This document shows, one piece after another, positions 9,786-18,814 of a DNA stretch of 64,000 nucleotides. The stretch is from contig NZ_SGXL01000001.1 of assembly GCF_004216955.1 (NCBI RefSeq), positions 620,001 through 684,000 on the forward strand. Reading direction: 5' to 3'. The first letter of the stretch is position 1, and each line of letters starts with the position of its first letter. The position numbers and the translations under genes were made by a program. The DNA is from Fictibacillus sp. BK138 (GTDB lineage: Bacteria; Bacillota; Bacilli; Bacillales; Fictibacillaceae). The notes beneath the pieces were generated by a model, which had not been told where the DNA came from, searched no databases, and saw only the letters and a program-made list of their open reading frames with translations.

Positions 9786-10523
9786 TTGAAAAATACAGTT
9801 CGAATTCTAGGTGTAGATTTCGTAAACTCAACATTATTTGAATTTCTAAATACATTAAGCGGACATTTGGAGAGAGAAGAAAAGACGTTTGTTGTTACGG
9901 CGAATCCAGAGATCGTCATGAAGGTTCGTGAGGATGCAAATTATCGAGCAGTCGTTGAAAAAGCAAACTATGTAACGGCCGATGGCATTGGTGTAGTAAA
10001 GGCAGCGGGAATTTTAGGCAAACCGCTTCCTGAACGTGTTACTGGTTTTGAAACGTTTATGGGGCTTCTCCAGACTGCGAATGAAAGAGGATATAGTGTG
10101 TATTTGCTTGGTGCGCAGGATGAAGTGCTTCAAAAAACAGTAGCTGAGATCATGACGCAATTTCCGAACGTAAAAATTGCAGGTGCTCATCACGGATTCT
10201 TTGATTGGAACGATGATCACATCCCTAACGAGATTCAGCGCACGAAACCGGATCTTATTTTTACTGCATTAGGTGTACCAAGACAGGAGCTTTGGATTGG
10301 GCAGAACATGGACAAGTTCGAAAAAGGTGTGTTCATGGGAATCGGCGGATCGTTTGATGTACTGGCTGGAGCGGTTCAGCGTGCACCAGAATTCTGGCGA
10401 AAAATGAATCTGGAGTGGGCTTACCGTCTGATGAAGCAGCCATCTCGCTGGAAGCGCCAGCTTAGCCTGCCGCACTTCGCATTAAAAGTAATCCAGCAAA
10501 AGGTGACGGGCAAGCATGAGTAA
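9786..10523 (+). CDS. tagA: WecG/TagA/CpsF-family N-acetylmannosaminyltransferase
   Basis: A 245-residue GT26-family enzyme with family features including TADGIGVV, LLGAQDEV, ALGVPRQELWI and GIGGSFDVLAG. TagA adds N-acetylmannosamine to undecaprenyl-PP-GlcNAc made by TagO, giving the linkage disaccharide of wall polymers. TagO and CsaB are encoded just downstream and no other tag genes are here, so a secondary cell wall polymer that binds SLH domains is more likely than classical teichoic acid; that is inference. The start is TTG 9786. The stop overlaps the next start by eight bases, which indicates translational coupling. Confidence 0.88.
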   Translation: MKNTVRILGVDFVNSTLFEFLNTLSGHLEREEKTFVVTANPEIVMKVREDANYRAVVEKANYVTADGIGVVKAAGILGKPLPERVTGFETFMGLLQTANERGYSVYLLGAQDEVLQKTVAEIMTQFPNVKIAGAHHGFFDWNDDHIPNEIQRTKPDLIFTALGVPRQELWIGQNMDKFEKGVFMGIGGSFDVLAGAVQRAPEFWRKMNLEWAYRLMKQPSRWKRQLSLPHFALKVIQQKVTGKHE

Positions 10524-12096
10524 AAATACGTTCATCAGAGGAGCGCTCATCTTAACAGTCGCGACCTTTTTATCAAAATTCTTAGGCTCTGTTTTCCGAA
10601 TTCCACTGCAAAATATCGCAGGTGATGATGTTCTCGGGATCTTCAGTCTTGTTTATCCGGTTTACATGACAGCTTTAATTCTATCTGTTGCCGGAATCCC
10701 GATTGCGATTTCAAAATTAATTTCAGAAGCTCGTGCAAAAGGCGAGGATACTGAAATCCGAAACATATTTAACACGGCAGGGATTTTAGCTGTTATTTTC
10801 GGAATTCTATCTTTCAGCTTTTTGTACGGATTTTCGTATCAAATTGCAGAAATCCTGGGTGGTCAGGAAACGAGAAGCTCACTTATTGTTGTTTCTATCA
10901 CGCTTTTGATCGCGCCTTACATGGCAGTCTACCGTGGATTCTTCCAAGGTTACGAAGACATGAAGCCAACTGCTTACTCACAAGTGATTGAGCAGTTTAT
11001 TCGTGTGGCACTCGTTATCGTTGCTGCTTATTATTTTGTATCAATTTCTGCAGACAACGAGACGATCGCAGCCGGTACGATGGCGGGTTCAGCTATTGCG
11101 GCACTTATTTCTTTAATCTTTTTACGAATTCTTTTTCAAAAATCGAAACTTAAACCGGGCTCGCATCGTCCATATACAATAGAGGCGTTTAAAACGTCGA
11201 GTAAGCACATATTAAAGCTATCTCTGCCGATTTGTGTAGGTGCGTTAACGATGGCTTTGTTGAATGTTGTTGATTCGTTGACCATTCCTTCAGCGCTTAA
11301 AATGGCAGGGAACACAGCGAAAGAAACCTTTTACTTAAACGGTATTTATGCACGTGGAACATCGCTTGTCCAGATCGCAACGGTCTTTTCTACATCAATC
11401 GTTTTGCCGTTAATCCCATTAATTACGGGGAAAATAGCCAAAAACGAGATGGATGAAGCGAATAGAGTAATTAAACGCTCGTTCAACTTAACACATTTGT
11501 TCTCTTGGCCAGCAGCTGTAGGGATCGCTGCACTAACTCTTCCATTAAACATCGCGCTTTTTACAAATGATGAAGGAAGCTTAGTAGTAGCGATCGTGAG
11601 CTTCAGTTCGGTATTCACTTCACTTGCTGTTCTAGGGACAGGTATTCTGCAAGGAATCAACCGTCCAACAGCAGCGGCAGTCATTATCGTGGCAGCTGGG
11701 ATCGGAAAAGCATTGTTAAACTTTATGCTGATTTCACAGTATGGATTATTAGGTGCAGCCATCGCAACATTGGTTATTTATGTTGTTATTACGATTGCCA
11801 ATGCGCTCGTAATTAAACAAACGTTTAAATTACCTTTTGTAAATCGGTCCATTTTAACTTTTGCGGTTGGAAGTCTGATAATGGGAGTTGCAATCGGATA
11901 TCCAACGTTATTGCTTAATTTAACAGGTCGTCTTGCAAGCTTATTGTATGCAGGTGCTGCAATAATAATCGGCGGTGCGCTTTTTGCGGTTTTCATTTTG
12001 CTGACAAAGGGAATGACAGTAGAAGAATTACAATCTCTACCGGTTATCGGAAAGAAATTGGGTCGATTTGGCAGGGTTTCTAAAAATAATGCTTAA
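10516..12096 (+). CDS. MOP-superfamily polysaccharide/lipid-linked oligosaccharide flippase (YtgP/SpoVB-like)
   Basis: 526 residues with about 14 membrane helices and the typical N-terminus of this family (FLSKFLGSVFRIPLQ, AGIPIAISKLISEA). Members flip undecaprenyl-linked sugars across the membrane. The eight-base overlap with tagA suggests that it exports the TagO/TagA-built precursor. Homologues include MurJ-like lipid II flippases, so a peptidoglycan role cannot be excluded from sequence alone. Confidence 0.85.
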   Translation: MSKNTFIRGALILTVATFLSKFLGSVFRIPLQNIAGDDVLGIFSLVYPVYMTALILSVAGIPIAISKLISEARAKGEDTEIRNIFNTAGILAVIFGILSFSFLYGFSYQIAEILGGQETRSSLIVVSITLLIAPYMAVYRGFFQGYEDMKPTAYSQVIEQFIRVALVIVAAYYFVSISADNETIAAGTMAGSAIAALISLIFLRILFQKSKLKPGSHRPYTIEAFKTSSKHILKLSLPICVGALTMALLNVVDSLTIPSALKMAGNTAKETFYLNGIYARGTSLVQIATVFSTSIVLPLIPLITGKIAKNEMDEANRVIKRSFNLTHLFSWPAAVGIAALTLPLNIALFTNDEGSLVVAIVSFSSVFTSLAVLGTGILQGINRPTAAAVIIVAAGIGKALLNFMLISQYGLLGAAIATLVIYVVITIANALVIKQTFKLPFVNRSILTFAVGSLIMGVAIGYPTLLLNLTGRLASLLYAGAAIIIGGALFAVFILLTKGMTVEELQSLPVIGKKLGRFGRVSKNNA

Positions 12097-12187
12097 GTAT
12101 TTAGCGGAAACTAACTATAGAAGAAAAACGCTTTCATTTATTTAATAATTTGTTAACGATTTTTTCACACAAAATCGAAATTATCTA

Positions 12188-12196
12188 TGCTATAAT
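12188..12196 (+). promoter_or_regulatory. Extended -10 promoter (TGCTATAAT) upstream of tagO
   Basis: TATAAT at 12191-12196 is preceded by TG one base upstream, an extended -10. No good -35 box is seen at normal spacing. It would leave a leader of about 95 nt before tagO. The rest of the 12097-12299 gap shows no gene. Confidence 0.5.
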
Positions 12197-12299
12197 TTTC
12201 TCTGTGTATAAATTTAAAGTTGATTTTTGTCGAAATCAAACACAAAAATAAATTGCGTTTTACAAACAATAATCATCACGCCAATTGGGGAGTGTAACT

Positions 12300-13370
12300 A
12301 TGACTTACTGGGCATTGTTAATATGTTTTATTGCGTCGGTTCTTTTGACACCGGTCGTGAAAAGGTTCGCCTTTTTCGTTGGTGCAACGGATAAGCCCAA
12401 CCAGAGAAAAGTTCATCAAAGAATTATGCCGCGGCTAGGCGGATTAGCGATCTTCATCAGCTTCGTGCTCGGCGTACTTATCGTACAGCCGGCGAGCCAA
12501 TACACGGTTCCGATCGTACTTGGAGCAATCGTGATCATCATCACTGGTGTTTTTGATGATATTTACGAGCTTTCACCTAAAGTGAAAATGCTTGGGCAAG
12601 TGATTGCAGCTGGTATCGTTATTTATGGGGGAGTTGAAGTTCATTTCATCAACTTGCCGTTCGATTACCGATTAAGCCTTGGATTCCTTGGTATTCCTTT
12701 AACGCTTTTATGGATTATCGGAATTACGAATGCCATCAACTTGATTGACGGTCTTGATGGACTTGCGGCGGGTGTTTCATCAACCGTATTGATCACCATC
12801 TCAGGTATGGCGATTTACAACGGCAACGTTTTAGTTGCTGCACTTGGTATCATCTTGCTAGGAAGTACTTTAGGATTCTTGGTTTACAACTGGCATCCAG
12901 CGAAAATCTTTATGGGAGACACTGGAGCGCTATTCTTAGGATACATGATCGCTGTTCTTTCTCTATTAGGGTTCAAGAACATCACATTATTCTCACTCGT
13001 TGTACCGATTATCATTCTTGGTGTACCGATCTCAGATACACTGTTTGCGATCATTCGCAGATTCTTGAACAAGAAGCCATTGTCTGCACCAGATAAATCG
13101 CATTTGCATCACTGCTTATTAAACAGCGGAATGTCTCACCGCCAGACGGTACTTGTGATTTACGCAATGAGTGCAATCTTCGGACTTGCAGCGATTCTTT
13201 TCAACTTAACAACACTTTGGGGATCACTCTTAATCCTATCCGTGTTGCTGCTGATCACTCAGTTTATCGCTGAACGAATCGGTTTGGTCGGAAAAGATCA
13301 CGCGCCTGTAAATAAATTCTTACGAAAGATTTTTTACGGACTTAAAACGAATCCGAGAGTCGGAAAATAA
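12300..13370 (+). CDS. tagO: Undecaprenyl-phosphate GlcNAc-1-phosphate transferase
   Basis: A MraY/WecA-family polytopic enzyme (about 356 residues, 10-11 helices). It shows the DDIYEL aspartate pair, NAINLIDGLDGLAAG, FMGDTGALFLGY and the cytoplasmic histidine motif SHLHH. It transfers GlcNAc-1-P from UDP-GlcNAc to undecaprenyl phosphate, the first step of wall polymer synthesis. ATG 12300 is the start, with GGGGAG upstream. A TTG 15 bases earlier overlaps that ribosome binding site and is unlikely. Confidence 0.92.
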   Translation: MTYWALLICFIASVLLTPVVKRFAFFVGATDKPNQRKVHQRIMPRLGGLAIFISFVLGVLIVQPASQYTVPIVLGAIVIIITGVFDDIYELSPKVKMLGQVIAAGIVIYGGVEVHFINLPFDYRLSLGFLGIPLTLLWIIGITNAINLIDGLDGLAAGVSSTVLITISGMAIYNGNVLVAALGIILLGSTLGFLVYNWHPAKIFMGDTGALFLGYMIAVLSLLGFKNITLFSLVVPIIILGVPISDTLFAIIRRFLNKKPLSAPDKSHLHHCLLNSGMSHRQTVLVIYAMSAIFGLAAILFNLTTLWGSLLILSVLLLITQFIAERIGLVGKDHAPVNKFLRKIFYGLKTNPRVGK

Positions 13371-13380
13371 AAATGAAGAA

Positions 13381-13412
13381 GGACATCAGTTAGCTGGTGT
13401 CCTTTATTTTAT
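13381..13412 (+). terminator. Rho-independent terminator
   Basis: The stem GGACATCAG / CTGGTGTCC with a TTAG loop and a T-rich tail follows tagO. Confidence 0.85.
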
Positions 13413-13497
13413 GGGTATCTCTTGCCGCTCTTTATAAGAATGTTGATATTAAGGTAAAATAAAAGCACCACGACCTGAACCGAGAAAGGAATGTTCT

Positions 13498-15429
13498 TTG
13501 TTGAAAAAAGTATTATTCGGCCTATTGATTGTATCCTTGCTGCTCACCAGCCCCATGATCTATGAACGCATCAAAACCGAGTCGGCAAACAATACATATG
13601 AAGTGATGGTTCCATATACGGACCTTGAAATTTTGAAGAGTGAAGATGTTTCTACAGAAGAAATTTATAAAGGTTTGAAAGACGCTAAAGTGCATTCTAT
13701 CACTCTTGAGCCTGAAAATATTAGTTCACTTGAAACTCAAGGTGTAGTTGCTGTTCTAAGTAAAAGTGATATTCAGAATTACTTTGCTTTGACGAACAAT
13801 TTAAATACAAGCAAACTTCCTGCAAATGAAGGTATCTTTGTTAGCTATCTTAAGCAAGGTCACAAATCTGAGGATTACCTGCAACGTGCATTTAAAGATG
13901 ATATCTCAACTTTAACTGCTAACGGTCAGAAGTTTTATTTTATTGAAGGAAAAACAGATGACGATCCAAAAATTGAGGATAAATCATTAGGCTATTTTAA
14001 TACAGACACATACGAAGAGATAGTGTCCAATGGCTTTCAGGTGGTTCCTCGTATAAAGAATGACTATTCATCATCAGATGAAGAAGATGGTCATTCCAGC
14101 AACGATACCATGGTTAAACAATTATTAAAGTTCCCTAAAAACGAAGTAGATAAAGTTCTGTTCATTGGCAAAGAAGTTGTTGGTTATGATGGTACGGGTA
14201 AAGAAAAATTAGTTAAATATGCAAAACAATTAAAAGCTAATGACTATGATGTGGTTGTTATTGAAGGAACAGAGCAAAAGGGGATGCAAACTTTTGCGAA
14301 TGAAATGAATTATGATGCGGAGAGACTTTACTCTGAGAACAGAACGAGTGAAAACGCCGCTTCTGAACGATTATCACGAGCAGTAAAAGAACGTAACATT
14401 CGAACTCTATTAGTGAAAGTTCAAAAGTTAGATGATAAAACAGCTGAAGCAGAATTTAAACAAATGATTAACGAAATTCAAGACTTTCATGCAGAAGTAC
14501 CAGGTTACTTTAAAACAGGTGAAGCACAGCCTTTTAAAGATATGAAGGACTATAAGCTTTTACAGCTATTTGCCTTTTTAGGTGGTTCTGTTTATCTTGC
14601 ATTAGCTGCTGCATCTGTTCATAAAAAACTAACTATGCTTGCTTTAATTGGGGGATTAGCTATTTCAGCAGGTTACCTTTTACTTGGGATAGGGATGCTG
14701 TTAAAAGGATTCGCTTTATTAGTAGCTGTAGCAGGTCCGATCTGGGCAGTACTTAGAGTCCGCCATGCTGAAAACATCAATAAAATTGTTGTTAATTATA
14801 TAACGGCTGTTCTAATTGTTTTTGCAGGAGCATGGCTTGTAGTGAGTTTACTTTATGGAGATCCATATCTATATAAACTTGAAGAATTCCGTGGCATTAA
14901 AGTACTTCTTGCATTGCCGATTCTCGTAACGGCAATCGTTCTTGGTCTTCAGATTAACCATGCTTCATCTCTTAGAAAGTTTATCAGTTACATTAATAGT
15001 CCTGTTCGTTATTGGCATGTACTAGTACTGGGAGTAGTTGTCGTTATCGGTGCATACTACTTAAGCCGTTCAGGTAACGCAGGAACAGCGAGTGCGCTTG
15101 AGTTGACATTAAGAAGCAAGCTTGAAGAGCTTATGTTTGTACGTCCGCGTACGAAAGAGTTCCTAATCGGATTCCCGTTCTTTGTGTTTGGACTTTACTT
15201 GTTCCGCAGATATGCAGGAATCGCAAGTGCATTTTTGGTCGCTGGTTCCATCGGATTTGCATCGATGATGAACACATTCACGCATCTGCACATTCCTTTA
15301 CTATTGTCTGTTCTGCGTTCCGTTTACGCACTTGTTATAGGACTTGTCATCGGACTTGTGATGATCGCTCTTTATAAAGTAATAAAAGATAAGTTGTACC
15401 CGTACGTACGTGAAAGGTGGATACAATGA
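13498..15429 (+). CDS. DUF5693 family membrane protein
   Basis: 643 residues. One N-terminal helix is followed by about 330 mostly soluble, probably extracytoplasmic residues, then some ten membrane helices from about residue 350 to the end. I recognise the DUF5693 family, whose function is not known to me. The stop overlaps the csaB start (ATGA), so the two are translationally coupled. A role in assembling, polymerising or pyruvylating the SLH-binding wall polymer is a reasonable inference from position only. Start TTG 13498 or the adjacent TTG 13501; AGAAAGGA lies upstream. Confidence 0.75.
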   Translation: MLKKVLFGLLIVSLLLTSPMIYERIKTESANNTYEVMVPYTDLEILKSEDVSTEEIYKGLKDAKVHSITLEPENISSLETQGVVAVLSKSDIQNYFALTNNLNTSKLPANEGIFVSYLKQGHKSEDYLQRAFKDDISTLTANGQKFYFIEGKTDDDPKIEDKSLGYFNTDTYEEIVSNGFQVVPRIKNDYSSSDEEDGHSSNDTMVKQLLKFPKNEVDKVLFIGKEVVGYDGTGKEKLVKYAKQLKANDYDVVVIEGTEQKGMQTFANEMNYDAERLYSENRTSENAASERLSRAVKERNIRTLLVKVQKLDDKTAEAEFKQMINEIQDFHAEVPGYFKTGEAQPFKDMKDYKLLQLFAFLGGSVYLALAAASVHKKLTMLALIGGLAISAGYLLLGIGMLLKGFALLVAVAGPIWAVLRVRHAENINKIVVNYITAVLIVFAGAWLVVSLLYGDPYLYKLEEFRGIKVLLALPILVTAIVLGLQINHASSLRKFISYINSPVRYWHVLVLGVVVVIGAYYLSRSGNAGTASALELTLRSKLEELMFVRPRTKEFLIGFPFFVFGLYLFRRYAGIASAFLVAGSIGFASMMNTFTHLHIPLLLSVLRSVYALVIGLVIGLVMIALYKVIKDKLYPYVRERWIQ

Positions 15430-16502
15430 AAGTAGTTTTATCAGGTTATTACGGATTTAACAACATCGGGGATGAAGCGATTCTTCTATCGATCATCTCC
15501 GCTTTAAAAGAACAAAAGCCGGATATCGAGATCGTGGTGCTGTCTAATGATCCTGAATTTACAAAAAGGACGTATGGCGTTGATGCTATTAACCGTTGGC
15601 AGATGAAAGATGTTTTTGCTGTATTGAAAACGTCTGATGGATTGATTTCAGGCGGAGGAAGTTTGCTTCAGGATAAAACAGGTATGAAGAGTATCCCGTA
15701 TTACACTGGAATCATGATGCTTGCTCGCATGGCAGGGAAACCATTCTTTATCTATTCACAAGGAATGGGACCGATCGATAAATCGGTGAGTCAGTTCTTA
15801 ACGAGAATGATGCTTAAGAAAGCCGGGAAGATAACCCTTCGTGATACCGGATCGATCCAGTTGTTGAAGGATATCGGTTTGCGTAATGAGATGGAGCTCG
15901 TTCCAGATCCGGTGCTTGGGTTTCATTTAGAAGAGCCGAAGTCGAACTGGTACCAGCAACAAGATTTTACAAAGCCAGTGTTGACTGTTTCTGTTCGTGA
16001 GTGGCCGACGACTAATGATTTTAAAAAGAAGATTGCTGAAGCATTGGATGACTTTATTCGAAGAGGGAATGAGGTTGTGTTTATTCCGATGCATGATAAG
16101 CATGATGATGATACTTCCCGCGAGATTTTAGCGATGATGAACGAGAAAGCGTATGTTGCGCCTTTTGATGCTTCAATTGAAGAGAAGGTTTCGATCATTG
16201 GCTTGTCAGATATGCTTTTAGCGATGAGACTTCATGCATTGATTTTTGCGGGAATCATGAACACGCCGTTCCTGGCGTTGTCATATGATCCTAAGATCGA
16301 TGCATTCTCAGAGCAAGCGAATCAACCTGTTTTTGCTCATGTTGATGGTGAGTGGACAAGCGATGAGTTAGCTTTGGCGTTGAGTCGCCATCTTGAGGTG
16401 CTGCCGCAAGAGAAAGAAAAGTTGGCTGCAGCAGTTGGTCCATTAACTGCGAAAGCGAAAGGTACAGCGAAGCAAGCGATTGAGTTGTTTGCACGTTCTT
16501 AA
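15426..16502 (+). CDS. csaB: Polysaccharide pyruvyl transferase CsaB
   Basis: 358 residues with the csaB signature YYGFNNIGDEAIL at the N-terminus, GGGSLLQD, and the C-terminal helix motif RLHALIFAG. CsaB adds a ketal-linked pyruvate to wall polymer sugars (ManNAc where studied), forming the ligand for SLH domains. The SLH proteins upstream fit this. ATG 15426 overlaps the DUF5693 stop and has GAAAGGTGG upstream; a GTG nine bases earlier sits inside that site. Confidence 0.93.
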   Translation: MKVVLSGYYGFNNIGDEAILLSIISALKEQKPDIEIVVLSNDPEFTKRTYGVDAINRWQMKDVFAVLKTSDGLISGGGSLLQDKTGMKSIPYYTGIMMLARMAGKPFFIYSQGMGPIDKSVSQFLTRMMLKKAGKITLRDTGSIQLLKDIGLRNEMELVPDPVLGFHLEEPKSNWYQQQDFTKPVLTVSVREWPTTNDFKKKIAEALDDFIRRGNEVVFIPMHDKHDDDTSREILAMMNEKAYVAPFDASIEEKVSIIGLSDMLLAMRLHALIFAGIMNTPFLALSYDPKIDAFSEQANQPVFAHVDGEWTSDELALALSRHLEVLPQEKEKLAAAVGPLTAKAKGTAKQAIELFARS

Positions 16503-16539
16503 AACACACTTAGTGTCTCCACTTTGTCGAGGATTGTAG

Positions 16540-16644
16540 ACTCGTGGATAAACTGCTTAAACTCGTGGATTCAGCGCGGAAACTCGTGGATTAACAACCA
16601 TAATTCGTGGATTCAAGCGCAAAATTTTTTGATTCAATATAGTA
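16540..16644. repeat. 21-bp-period degenerate array (core word ACTCGTGGATT), locus A
   Basis: Five head-to-tail units start at 16540, 16561, 16582, 16603 and 16624, each exactly 21 bp. The first ten bases are conserved (ACTCGTGGAT; unit 4 ATTCGTGGAT; unit 5 decayed to ATTTTTTGAT) and the other ~11 vary. It lies in the 220-bp gap between convergent csaB and the LTA-synthase-like gene, just before their shared terminator. Because 21 bp is seven codons, one frame stays open for 63 codons and gives a repetitive NSWIxxx peptide, but it lacks a ribosome binding site and I do not call it coding. Confidence 0.85.
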
Positions 16645-16682
16645 GAGCTCTGCAAAATCAATTTGCAGAGCTCTTTTTTGTT
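16644..16682. terminator. Bidirectional terminator between csaB and the LTA-synthase-like gene
   Basis: The 13-bp stem AGAGCTCTGCAAA / TTTGCAGAGCTCT is followed by a T run on the + strand. On the - strand the T-rich tail is weaker. Confidence 0.85.
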
Positions 16683-16722
16683 ACTTATGTTTTTTATCGA
16701 GTAAAAATACACTAACTCTTTT

Positions 16723-18609
16723 CTACTTTTCTGGCAGTGATTTTAAATACTGATCAGATAAGCCCAAAAGTTTTAAAATCCGGTCATAATCTTGCTTGTA
16801 CGGTGCATGAGGCACCTTCGTTGCAGTCTCGAGTGTCAGAGCCTCACCATCATCAAATGATTTTTCCGGCTGAAACACCACTTCACCATTAAAGAACGAG
16901 CCAGCTGGCATATAATAACGCATACCAATTAAGTTTTCCTTATGATTCAACAGATCTTGGCCGAAATGAACATAATCATTCAATGATACGCCTAATAAGT
17001 TCGCAAGCGTTGGCATCATATCCAGCTGACCAGCGAGCTGATCGGAAGTCATTCCACCATCAGTTATCCCAGGTGCTGTAATTACAAACGGGACATTGAA
17101 GCGGTCAATCTTCGTATATTCATGTCCTAAAAATTCCTTCAAAATCTCAGGGTCCTTCTCTTTAAACATCGTATGGTGCATCCCCATGTGATCCCCGTAA
17201 AAAGCGAGCAGTGTATTCTCCCACATTCCTTCCGCTTTTAGCTGATCGATAAACTTGCCCAATACCATATCGTTATAGCTGATCGCTCGAATATACTTTC
17301 CAACGATGGAATTCTTATATTTATCCGGAAGTTCAAACACCTCTTTATAAGCCGGAATCTCATAAGGGTGATGGCTTGTCATAGAGATAAAATGTGCGTA
17401 AAACGGTTTGTTTTTAGCATGTAGCTCCTCTAACAGCGGCATTCCTTTTTTAAACATCACTTCATCAGAAGGGCCAAGACCAATAAGATCTTCTTTTCCG
17501 AAAAAGTCTAGCGCATAGTACTTATCAAAACCTAAAGAAGGGTACAGTTCTACACGGTTCCAAAACTCAACTTTATCCGCATGAAGCGTGAAGGTTTCGT
17601 AGCCTTTTTCTTGCAAAAGCTTCGGCATACTCGGAAATGCTTTTTTCTCAAAAAAACTTGAAGTCGCAACCATACCTGCAGGGTAGAGGGAAGTGTTCGC
17701 GATAAACTCTGCATCCGACGTATTTCCAGCGCCGGTCTGCTGATAAAGATTGTTAAAATAAAAGCTGTTTTGAATGAGCTTGTTCATGTTCGGTGTTACT
17801 TCTCTGCCATCGATCTTCAAGCCAATCGGAAAGTCTTGCATCGACTCGAACTGGATCAGGATCAGGTTGCGGTCTTTTGCCGCCCCGAAGTATTGACGCT
17901 CAGAATCGGGAATATCCTCAATGCCTTTAATCTCATTAATTTTATCTTGAATCGTTTTTTCGCTCTTAATCTCTTTGTCTGTTAGCGCCGCAGCTTGAGG
18001 CAGTCCGCCGTTTGGTCCGTAATAAGCCTGCAGTGCTTCAAAATTAAAAATTCCTTTCGTTTCTGCAGCTAGTGCAGAGTTCGTGATGATCTCATCTTTA
18101 TGAAGAAATAAATTGGCTAAACAAGCTGCAAAAGAAAGCACCAAAATGGGAGCCACTAGCTTTGTTTTAGAAAGTTTGAATTTAGAGTATAAGGGAAGTT
18201 TTCTAGTTAAGAAAACCACTAACATAACAAGAAAGTCAGCGTACAAAAGGAAATATTCCGGCTGAATCAGCTGTGTCACACTATCTTTCACCGCACCTAC
18301 TTGTCCAGCTTGCATTAGGGCATAATAGGTTGGAATGTTGCCGAAGTAAGAGTGATAAACGGCTATTCCGAAAAAGAACGTGGATAGTAGCAAATTCAAC
18401 ATCAAATAAAGCGGGAATTTTAGCTTGTTTTTCACTATGTATTCAATAAGACAAGCAAAAAGAAGGATATAACTGAGTTCAAGCGAAATGGTATCTAGTA
18501 AATTGATATCCTGAAATAATATATATCGTGTAAATAAGGCTTTTAAAGCCAATGAAAATACAAATGTAAAGAAAAGAGTTCCAAAAAACGCAGACCTTCG
18601 TTGTTGCAA
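16723..18609 (-). CDS. LTA synthase family protein (sulfatase-fold phosphoglycerol transferase)
   Basis: Five N-terminal membrane helices are followed by an extracellular sulfatase-fold domain. Visible active-site elements are LIQFESMQ (metal-binding Glu), GNTSDAEF (nucleophile Thr) and FYGDHMGM (Asp/His). Family members polymerise glycerol phosphate from phosphatidylglycerol onto a lipid anchor. The start is a TTG at 18609 with GGGGGTG seven bases upstream; a start at 18630 would use a TTG preceding that site. It is convergent with csaB and divergent from the FAD oxidoreductase. Whether it makes bulk LTA or acts as a primase or paralogue cannot be judged here. Confidence 0.88.
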   Translation of the reverse strand: MQQRRSAFFGTLFFTFVFSLALKALFTRYILFQDINLLDTISLELSYILLFACLIEYIVKNKLKFPLYLMLNLLLSTFFFGIAVYHSYFGNIPTYYALMQAGQVGAVKDSVTQLIQPEYFLLYADFLVMLVVFLTRKLPLYSKFKLSKTKLVAPILVLSFAACLANLFLHKDEIITNSALAAETKGIFNFEALQAYYGPNGGLPQAAALTDKEIKSEKTIQDKINEIKGIEDIPDSERQYFGAAKDRNLILIQFESMQDFPIGLKIDGREVTPNMNKLIQNSFYFNNLYQQTGAGNTSDAEFIANTSLYPAGMVATSSFFEKKAFPSMPKLLQEKGYETFTLHADKVEFWNRVELYPSLGFDKYYALDFFGKEDLIGLGPSDEVMFKKGMPLLEELHAKNKPFYAHFISMTSHHPYEIPAYKEVFELPDKYKNSIVGKYIRAISYNDMVLGKFIDQLKAEGMWENTLLAFYGDHMGMHHTMFKEKDPEILKEFLGHEYTKIDRFNVPFVITAPGITDGGMTSDQLAGQLDMMPTLANLLGVSLNDYVHFGQDLLNHKENLIGMRYYMPAGSFFNGEVVFQPEKSFDDGEALTLETATKVPHAPYKQDYDRILKLLGLSDQYLKSLPEK

Positions 18610-18814
18610 ATCGACACCCCCGTTAAACAATTGTTTAATAAATTTTCCTTAGTCTAATAAATTATACCTAGTCCGCTTTTCTTTTGTAAAGAAACTGTAT
18701 ATTTCTTGTAAAGTCTAATTCGGCAAAAATCGACAAAACTAGAAGTATACTGGGTAAAAATTGTCTGATATACTAATTTTATGTTAAATTTTCGTTACAA
18801 AGGATGTTGTGGGG

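Noticed and set aside
16524-16715. 63-codon open frame over array A
   Set aside because: It has no ribosome binding site; its length is explained by the 21-bp repeat lacking stops in that frame, and it runs through the terminator.
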